A stretch of 11,577 nt of DNA, from NCBI GenBank assembly GCA_014238775.1, contig JABAAK010000055.1, positions 1 through 11,577 on the forward strand, read 5' to 3'. Origin of the DNA: Candidatus Paceibacter sp. (GTDB lineage: Bacteria > Patescibacteriota > Minisyncoccia > Phycocordibacterales > JABAAK01). The notes below the pieces were generated by a model. That model saw only the letters and a list, made by a program, of their open reading frames with translations. It was not told the origin of the DNA and did no database searches. A program made the translations under genes and the position numbers. Shown here one piece after another: positions 6,598 through 11,577 of the stretch. The first letter of the stretch is position 1, and the number at the start of each line of letters is the position of its first letter.

Positions 6598-7889
6598 TAA
6601 GAACTGAAGGTTTTTTGGATTTTTTCTATTCCACAATACTTTTGTAAAACCTTTGGTACACCTATAGTTCCATCTTCATTTTGATTATTTTCCATAATTG
6701 CAATTAAAATTCTACCCATCGCAAATGCAGTTGCGTCATTTGTGTGAAGTATCTCTTTTTTTCCATCTTTTCTTACTACTTTTGTGTTCATCCTCCTTGC
6801 TTGATACCCAGTCATATAATCAGCAGAGTGTGTTTCTTTATATACCTTTTGCCCTGGCATATAGATTTCTATATCTTTTTGACTATAGTTTGGTAGTGCT
6901 GTGTCTCCGGTGCAGTTTGCTACCACCTGATATGGCAATTCCAGACTTGATGTCAGATACTCTTGTATTGCCACAAGAAACTCGTGTTCTTCTCTTGAGG
7001 TTTCTGGTGTAGAGAAAATTTCAAATTCCGCTTTGTCAAACTGGTGTTGTCTCAGCATACCTCTTGTGTCTCTACCATATGAACCTGCTTCTCTTCTTAA
7101 AGCTGTAGAATATCCAAAATATCTTAGAGGAAGGTCCTTTTCCTTGATTGATTCTCCCATATGCATAGCACCAATAGTGTGTTCGCAACTTCCAACTAAG
7201 TAAAGATTGTCAGTTTGTAAAAAAAACTTATCTTCTTTTGGTTCAAGTCTACCCATGGCATTTAATGCTTCTGGTTTAATCATTATCGGAGGAATAATTG
7301 GTACAAATGGTGTTTTTTTGATTTGTAAATTGTTCTTATCTATTATTTCAGAAATGAAAGTAGGGTCTGTAACTTTTTCTAGGACATGTTGCAAAATTGC
7401 AAATTGTACCTTTACCAAATCACCTTTGATGTAAGAAAAACGAGATCCTGTAACTTTTGCTGCTCTTTGTGCGTCGATAATATCAAGATCTTCTCCTAGC
7501 TCCCAGTTTGGTTTTGGAGTAAAAGAAAAGTTTCTTGGCTCACCCACTTTTCTAATTATTTTGTTTACTGACTCATATTTGCCTATTGGCATGTCTGGAG
7601 AAACTATATTTGGTATAACAGACAAAAGCTCTGTTAATTCTTTATTTGTCTTTACCAGTTCTTCTTCTTTTTCCGGTAATTCCTCTTTTAATCTTTTACC
7701 CTCTTCTGCGTTCCTATTATTGGCTGCTATTTTCCTTTTCCTATTGATTTCATCAATATCCTTAATCAACTCAATGCGTTTTTTATATAACATCTCCAGG
7801 TTATCTATATCAACGTCTTTCATATTCCTATCTTTTATAGATTTTTTAACTACTTCTTTGTTTTCTATAATAAATTGTATATCTAACAT
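6597..7889 (-). CDS. serS: Serine--tRNA ligase (SerRS)
   Basis: Class II synthetase that charges tRNA-Ser. From the ATG at 7889 it has 430 residues, the normal size. The frame stays open upstream to 8327, but that part lies opposite dprA and lacks SerRS similarity. Residues 28-93 form the long antiparallel coiled-coil arm, rich in K and E, that grips the tRNA-Ser variable arm. The catalytic core follows: GSCEHTIGAMHMGE at 233-246 (serine pocket), motif 2 RREAGSYGRDTRGMLRQHQF at 265-284, and motif 3 AFAMGRILIAIMEN at 388-401 with the ATP-contacting R393. YQARRMN is at 362-368. The start is preceded by TGTATAAT-N6 and lacks a Shine-Dalgarno. serS heads the block serS-ftsQ-dus and is divergent from dprA. 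Confidence 0.97.
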   Translation of the reverse strand: MLDIQFIIENKEVVKKSIKDRNMKDVDIDNLEMLYKKRIELIKDIDEINRKRKIAANNRNAEEGKRLKEELPEKEEELVKTNKELTELLSVIPNIVSPDMPIGKYESVNKIIRKVGEPRNFSFTPKPNWELGEDLDIIDAQRAAKVTGSRFSYIKGDLVKVQFAILQHVLEKVTDPTFISEIIDKNNLQIKKTPFVPIIPPIMIKPEALNAMGRLEPKEDKFFLQTDNLYLVGSCEHTIGAMHMGESIKEKDLPLRYFGYSTALRREAGSYGRDTRGMLRQHQFDKAEFEIFSTPETSREEHEFLVAIQEYLTSSLELPYQVVANCTGDTALPNYSQKDIEIYMPGQKVYKETHSADYMTGYQARRMNTKVVRKDGKKEILHTNDATAFAMGRILIAIMENNQNEDGTIGVPKVLQKYCGIEKIQKTFSS

Positions 7890-7914
7890 AAAGATATTAT
7901 ACAATACTTTTATA
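7890..7914. promoter_or_regulatory. 25-bp divergent promoter region, serS / dprA
   Basis: Only 25 bp separate the two start codons. On the minus strand, TG plus TATAAT (7903-7896; hexamer 7901-7896) is followed by ATCTTT and the serS ATG. On the plus strand, AATACT (7903-7908) is followed by TTTATA and the dprA ATG, again with 6-nt spacing but a weaker hexamer. The -10 boxes abut, so each gene's -35 region would lie inside the other gene's coding sequence and both polymerases could not bind at once. Confidence 0.55.
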
Positions 7915-8769
7915 ATGGATATAGAAAAAATAAAATTAGATGATGTGTCAAAACATCTGTCTGAAATATCAGACCCACCAAAAAAATTATATATTCGCGG
8001 TAAAAAACCTGACACCTCGAAAACTTTCATTACGATAGTAGGTGCAAGAAAAAATACATCATATGGAGAAAGTGTTTGCCAACATTTAATACAAGGTCTG
8101 TCTAAATACAATGTTGTTATAGTTTCTGGACTTGCTCTTGGAATTGATTCTATAGCCCATAAATACGCACTCAAATACGGGATTGATACGATCGCAGTTT
8201 TGGGATCTGGACTTGATGATTCTGTTATATATCCGCGAACAAACTTTTCCCTTGCACACAAAATACTTGATAACGGTGGTTGTTTAATATCAGAGCAAGA
8301 AGTAAAATCAAGTCCAATGAAACACACATTTCTATCAAGAAATAGGATTATGGCAGGTTTAAGTGAAATAACTGTAATAGTAGAGTCAACAAAAAAATCT
8401 GGGACAAGTGTAACAGCTAGACTTGCTCTTGATTACAACCGAGAAGTCGGTGCAGTACCTGGGTCTATATTTTCTACTATGTCTGATGGACCAAATGCAT
8501 TACTTTTAGAAGGTGCTTCATCAATTACAAGTGCAGAAGACATAATAAAAGCAATAGGAAAAGAAGAGATTTTAGAATTAAAAGAAATTCCAAACAATTT
8601 AACTGACAATGAAAAAACATTAATGGATATTCTCACTTGCGATATAACCAAAGGTGAGGTGATAGAAAAGACAAATATGCCAGTACACACAGTGCAAATC
8701 ACACTTAGTATCTTAGAGTTAAAGGGTTTGATAGTTGAGAGAGGTGGCAAAATATACAGATCTTTTTAG
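7915..8769 (+). CDS. dprA: DNA-processing protein DprA
   Basis: Cytoplasmic single-strand DNA-binding protein that protects incoming DNA and loads RecA during natural transformation. It has 284 residues from the ATG at 7915. The frame is open further upstream, but that sequence is antisense to serS. Rossmann-like domain signatures: TIVGARK at 40-46; VSGLALGIDSIAHK at 70-83; TIAVLGSGLD at 92-101; NGGCLISE at 120-127; FLSRNRIMAGLS at 139-150, where FPxRNRIIAGLS is usual; SGTSVTARLALD at 162-173; and VPGSIFS at 181-187. Residues from about 226 (PNNLTDNEKTLMDILT to the C-terminus IYRSF) form the winged-helix domain often found at the DprA C-terminus. The N-terminal SAM-like domain is very short or absent. 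dprA is a single-gene unit, divergent from serS and convergent with pheT. Confidence 0.95.
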   Translation: MDIEKIKLDDVSKHLSEISDPPKKLYIRGKKPDTSKTFITIVGARKNTSYGESVCQHLIQGLSKYNVVIVSGLALGIDSIAHKYALKYGIDTIAVLGSGLDDSVIYPRTNFSLAHKILDNGGCLISEQEVKSSPMKHTFLSRNRIMAGLSEITVIVESTKKSGTSVTARLALDYNREVGAVPGSIFSTMSDGPNALLLEGASSITSAEDIIKAIGKEEILELKEIPNNLTDNEKTLMDILTCDITKGEVIEKTNMPVHTVQITLSILELKGLIVERGGKIYRSF

Positions 8770-8771
8770 TA

Positions 8772-8814
8772 GTGTAATAAAACCTTATCTAATTACACAT
8801 CCTTTTCTTTTTAG
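8772..8814 (+). terminator. Weak terminator-like hairpin after dprA
   Basis: GTGTAAT (8772-8778) and ATTACAC (8792-8798) form a perfect 7-bp inverted repeat around a 13-nt loop. A T-rich run follows on the plus strand up to 8814. It begins 3 nt after the dprA stop and overlaps the last codons of pheT. The stem is AT-rich and the loop large, so its stability is modest. On the minus strand no U-tract follows, so it would not end pheT transcripts. Confidence 0.35.
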
Positions 8815-10788
8815 TTTGTCTTCTATGTTTTGCATCACTTTGTTTATTTCTTCATCTGTTAGGGTTTTTTTCTGAGATTGAAAAATTAATTTGAACGCAA
8901 GTGAAGTTTTTTCTTCTTTTTTGAAAACATCAAACAAAAATATGTTTTCTAAATATTTGGAATTATTTTTTATAATTTCTGCTGAACTAATCTGGTCTAT
9001 ATTTTTTGGTACAAACATTGAAATATCTCTTGTTATAAATGGATACTGAGAAAATTTAGAAAATGTTTTATCTTTGTATGTCTCTAGATAATCATACTCT
9101 TTTGGTGTTTCTAATTTAGAAATAATTTTATCAAAATCAACTTCAATTGTATTTTTTACTTTACTTTTGATATCTAACTTAATTCCTATTTCTAATAGTG
9201 CATTAATGGCTTTGTTAAATATCTCATCTTGTTTTTTGGATTTACTAACTGAAATTGCCATATTGAAAAATTCTCCGGTGTTTGTAAAAATAGTTCCAAA
9301 CTCAATTAAACAGGTATGATTTTTGCCAAATAAATCTTTATTTTTTTGATTTTTTGTCAGTGCTTCTTCCATATCTGTAGACAAGTTTGTTCTAAGGAAA
9401 TTTTTATTTTCGGCTTGAGGACAAACCACCTCCACCTCTCCAACATCACTCCAGGTTCTATTTTCGATTTCAATAAAATCAAGTTGTTGGAGTTTTTTGA
9501 CTACTGACATATGATATGCGTGTCGTTTTGAAACTTTAGTTTTAGTGCTGATTTGTTGTGCTCTTTCTGGTATATTTTCATATCCATACATTCGCGCAAC
9601 CTCTTCTATCAAATCCTCTGGTATGTTTATATCTGTCCTTTCTTTTGGTGGTATTGCAACTATATATGAATTTTTTGTAGAACAATTTTGATCTGCTGGT
9701 GATTGATTTTTTGAATTATCCTTAATCTGAGATTTTATATCTAATAAATCAAGAAATTTTTTTGCCGACGTGATGGATATATCTATACCCATAATTTTTT
9801 GCAAATATTTTTCATCAAGGGACACTTCTTGTGGTAATACATCTTTCATATTTGTTTTATATGAATAGTCAACAAACTTACCTCCTGTATATTTAATTAT
9901 TAGCTCTTTTGCCCTATCAAAAACGTCAAACACAATTAGTGGGGACAGATTTTGTGAAAACCTTTGGGATGCGTCGGTTATTATCCCGTGTCTTTTTGAA
10001 GAGTGGCGAACTGTAGTTTGATTAAAGTTTGCAACCTCTAGATAAATATTTTTAGTATTTTTAGATACACCAGTATCGTCACCTCCTTTTATACCCGCAA
10101 GTGCTATTGATTTATCAGTATCAAATTCACATATAACCACGTCATCTTGGGATAATTGTACTTTTTCATTTCCAAGTAGAGATAGTTCTTCATCGTTTTT
10201 AGCAAACCGAACAGATATACCTCCAAGAACTTTGTCTGCGTCAAAAGCATGCAGTGGCGCTGACAGTTCAAACATCACATAATTTGTTATATCTACTATA
10301 GGGTTTATAGATTTTTGATTTAATGAATTTAATCGTTCTGTTATAAATGACGGTAACTTTTTGTTTACATCTACACCTTCAAAATATCCAAGCATGTATT
10401 TGGTACAATGTATCTCATTTTTCAGTCGTTTTGAATTCTTGTCTTGTTTTTCATCTACGCCTTTGTGTCTTGTGTCTATGGAAAGTTTAAAATCTTTCCC
10501 GTCTTTTTGCTTGTAGTTAAGGTTTTTTGAAAAGAAATTTGTGTTTAGTTTTTTTTGAAGAATGGCGGAAAGCTCTTTTGCTACACCAAAATGTCCAGAA
10601 CAATCGTTTGATCTGTTTGGTAATATCTCAATATGAAATATATAATCTTTTGACACTTTTTCTATATATTCTACTTCAAAAGATTTGTCTGTTAGAAGTT
10701 GTGCAATTTTTTTTGCAGATGGGAAAAAACCAAAAATATTCTTTTTGAAAAATGATTTAACCCAGTTATAGCTTATTTTTACATTCAT
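8785..10788 (-). CDS. pheT: Phenylalanine--tRNA ligase beta subunit, short form
   Basis: Beta chain of the (alpha-beta)2 PheRS, responsible for editing and tRNA binding. It has 667 residues against the usual 780-810. The missing part is the OB-fold (EMAP-type) tRNA-binding domain: the N-terminal B1 text runs from TDKSFEVEYIEK (33-44) straight to FHIEILPNRSNDCSGHFGVA (51-70). The B3/B4 editing region is present (about 125-285), including NPIVDITNYVMFE (162-174), PLHAFDADK (178-186), YLEVANF (249-255) and GIITDASQRF (268-277). B5 is at about 318-412, ending EDLIEEVARMYGYENIPE (391-408), with a hydrophilic insert at about 352-373. The C-terminal FDX-ACB domain (577-667) starts FSKFSQYPFITRDIS and ends RKGCVIR. 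Its ATG overlaps the pheS stop as ATGA, so the two subunits are translationally coupled. Confidence 0.95.
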   Translation of the reverse strand: MNVKISYNWVKSFFKKNIFGFFPSAKKIAQLLTDKSFEVEYIEKVSKDYIFHIEILPNRSNDCSGHFGVAKELSAILQKKLNTNFFSKNLNYKQKDGKDFKLSIDTRHKGVDEKQDKNSKRLKNEIHCTKYMLGYFEGVDVNKKLPSFITERLNSLNQKSINPIVDITNYVMFELSAPLHAFDADKVLGGISVRFAKNDEELSLLGNEKVQLSQDDVVICEFDTDKSIALAGIKGGDDTGVSKNTKNIYLEVANFNQTTVRHSSKRHGIITDASQRFSQNLSPLIVFDVFDRAKELIIKYTGGKFVDYSYKTNMKDVLPQEVSLDEKYLQKIMGIDISITSAKKFLDLLDIKSQIKDNSKNQSPADQNCSTKNSYIVAIPPKERTDINIPEDLIEEVARMYGYENIPERAQQISTKTKVSKRHAYHMSVVKKLQQLDFIEIENRTWSDVGEVEVVCPQAENKNFLRTNLSTDMEEALTKNQKNKDLFGKNHTCLIEFGTIFTNTGEFFNMAISVSKSKKQDEIFNKAINALLEIGIKLDIKSKVKNTIEVDFDKIISKLETPKEYDYLETYKDKTFSKFSQYPFITRDISMFVPKNIDQISSAEIIKNNSKYLENIFLFDVFKKEEKTSLAFKLIFQSQKKTLTDEEINKVMQNIEDKLKRKGCVIR

Positions 10789-11498
10789 ATCTTTTTGTTT
10801 TTTAAATTATAGAAAAACCTTAAATCTGAATTATAGAAGTGCTTTATATCTGATATATTGTGTCTTATCATTGCTATTCTATCAATACCAAAACCAAACG
10901 CATACCCAGACCACTCAAGTTTATTCACACCTACATTTTCTAAAACTTTAGGGTGTACCATTCCAGCTCCTAAAATCTCTAACCATTTTTTTTGTCCATC
11001 TACTTCGTGTTCTACATCAACCTCTATACCAGGTTCTACAAATGGAAAATACCCTGTCCTATATCTTAATTTGATATCATTTCCCAAAAGCTTTTTGAAA
11101 AAAATATTTATTGTGCTTTTTAAATCTACAAGAGAAATATTTTTATCTATGTGTAATCCTTCCATTTGATAAAACTGTGCTTCATGGGTTTGATCTGTTG
11201 CTTCGTTTCTAAAAACTTTCCCTGGTACAATTATTTTACAAGGCGCACCACTTTCTTCTAATGCTCTGATTTGAACTGGAGATGTTTGAGTTCTCATTAA
11301 TGTTTTTTCTTTTCCTTTTATCCAAAATGTATCTGAAAGGTCACGAGAAGGATGATTTTTCGGTAAGTTTAATGCATCAAAATTATAATATTCAGATTCC
11401 ATCTCTGGGCCAGTATAAACAGAAAAACCCATTTCTGTGGCAATCTTAATTAGCTCTGAACGTAGTGTATGTAAAGGGTTTAGTGGACTTTTGTTCAT
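10785..11498 (-). CDS. pheS: Phenylalanine--tRNA ligase alpha subunit, N-terminally short
   Basis: Catalytic chain of PheRS that activates phenylalanine and charges tRNA-Phe. From the ATG at 11498 it has 237 residues against the usual 320-350. An in-frame GTG at 11510 falls inside the tRNA-Thr gene and is rejected. The core is complete: HPLHTLR-like opening NPLHTLRSELIKIATEMGF (7-25), YYNFDALNLPKNHPSRD (37-53, motif 1), RTQTSPVQIRAL (69-80), GKVFRNEATDQTHEAQFYQMEG (93-114, motif 2), GYFPFVEPGIEVDV (149-162), WLEILGAGMVHP (172-183) and GYAFGFGIDRIAM (198-210, motif 3). The N-terminal coiled coil of about 90 residues that binds tRNA-Phe is absent, and the upstream DNA is occupied by the tRNA gene. 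The start lies 6 nt after the tRNA, and the stop TGA overlaps pheT (ATGA). Confidence 0.96.
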   Translation of the reverse strand: MNKSPLNPLHTLRSELIKIATEMGFSVYTGPEMESEYYNFDALNLPKNHPSRDLSDTFWIKGKEKTLMRTQTSPVQIRALEESGAPCKIIVPGKVFRNEATDQTHEAQFYQMEGLHIDKNISLVDLKSTINIFFKKLLGNDIKLRYRTGYFPFVEPGIEVDVEHEVDGQKKWLEILGAGMVHPKVLENVGVNKLEWSGYAFGFGIDRIAMIRHNISDIKHFYNSDLRFFYNLKNKKI

Positions 11499-11504
11499 AA
11501 TTTG

Positions 11505-11577
11505 AGCCACCTGAGGGATTTGAACCCACGACCCATCCCTTACAAGGGGATTGCTCTACCAACTGAGCTAAGGTGGC
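11505..11577 (-). tRNA. tRNA-Thr (anticodon TGT)
   Basis: A complete 73-nt cloverleaf ending exactly at the right edge. The acceptor stem GCCACCT/AGGTGGC pairs over all 7 bp. The D stem is GCTC/GAGC with loop AGTTGGTA. The anticodon stem is ATCCC/GGGAT with loop CTTGTAA, so the anticodon is TGT (threonine). The variable loop is GGGTC. The T stem GTGGG/CCCTC contains one U-U mismatch (positions 50 and 64), and the T loop is TTCAAAT. The discriminator base is U and CCA is not encoded. A37 in the ANN-decoding loop is the expected target of the t6A pathway that uses TsaC. Its promoter lies outside the window. It probably shares a transcript with pheS-pheT. Confidence 0.96.

Noticed and set aside
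6598..6636. TTG start for the ftsQ-like gene
   Set aside because: It would overlap serS by 40 nt. The ATG at 6597 forms a clean TAATG junction with the serS stop.
7561..7914. Upstream extension of the dprA frame
   Set aside because: It is antisense to the serS N-terminus and contains no DprA motif. The ATG at 7915 begins a well-formed protein.
7890..8327. Extended upstream reading frame of serS (to 576 residues)
   Set aside because: The added part is antisense to dprA, has no SerRS similarity, and the ATG at 7889 gives a normal 430-residue enzyme with a -10 box at correct spacing.
11499..11510. GTG start for pheS at 11510
   Set aside because: It lies inside the acceptor stem of tRNA-Thr. 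The ATG at 11498 is the first start outside the tRNA.
1..11577. CRISPR array, insertion sequence, phage or defence system
   Set aside because: I saw no regularly spaced repeats, transposase, integrase, terminal inverted repeats or defence-type domains. All large frames are accounted for by housekeeping genes.
11499..11577. T-box or other amino-acid-responsive leader before pheS or the other synthetase genes
   Set aside because: The gaps before hisS (33 nt), serS (25 nt) and pheS (6 nt) are far too short for a T-box or attenuator.

Overview
The window looks like chromosomal DNA from a small-genome, AT-rich bacterium, most likely of the Candidate Phyla Radiation (Patescibacteria, Parcubacteria-like). 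This is an inference from very tight gene packing (almost every gap is under 35 bp), strong AT bias, stripped-down versions of core proteins (PheS, PheT and DnaX), almost no Shine-Dalgarno sites, and FG-GAP and double-thioredoxin-fold proteins of a kind I associate with that group. TAA, TAG and TGA all end genes here (TGA ends dnaX and pheS), so the code is the standard bacterial one. The UGA=Gly code of Gracilibacteria/Absconditabacteria does not apply.

Layout, left to right. (1) On the minus strand, a double thioredoxin-fold/glutaredoxin gene (2361-1765), then hisS (1731-514), then an FG-GAP/VCBS repeat protein that runs off the left edge. (2) A plus-strand TVP38/DedA-like membrane protein (2396-3076), divergent from the glutaredoxin gene and converging on tRNA-Gln(TTG). 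(3) A long minus-strand block read from right to left: serS (7889-6597), an ftsQ/divIB-like gene, a dus gene broken by an in-frame TAA, dnaX, tsaC and tRNA-Gln. (4) dprA on the plus strand, divergent from serS across only 25 bp and converging on pheT. (5) At the right edge, on the minus strand, tRNA-Thr(TGT), pheS and pheT, with pheS starting 6 nt after the tRNA.

Most genes serve translation: three aminoacyl-tRNA synthetases, two tRNAs, and the tRNA-modifying enzymes TsaC (t6A) and Dus (dihydrouridine). A clamp-loader subunit, DprA and a divisome protein are interleaved. Genes inside a block are joined by 8-, 4- or 1-nt overlaps or by direct stop/start contact, so translational coupling is likely.

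The most notable observations are: an exact TGTATAAT-N6-ATG arrangement before hisS, dnaX and serS, which places the predicted transcription start on the A of the start codon (leaderless mRNAs); the lack of Shine-Dalgarno sequences at nearly every start; a PheRS that lacks both the PheS N-terminal coiled coil and the PheT OB-fold domain; a DnaX without its zinc module and without the tau-specific region; and a single nonsense codon splitting an otherwise full-length dus. I saw no mobile element, CRISPR array, phage gene or defence system. No stretch over 300 bp lacks a gene.
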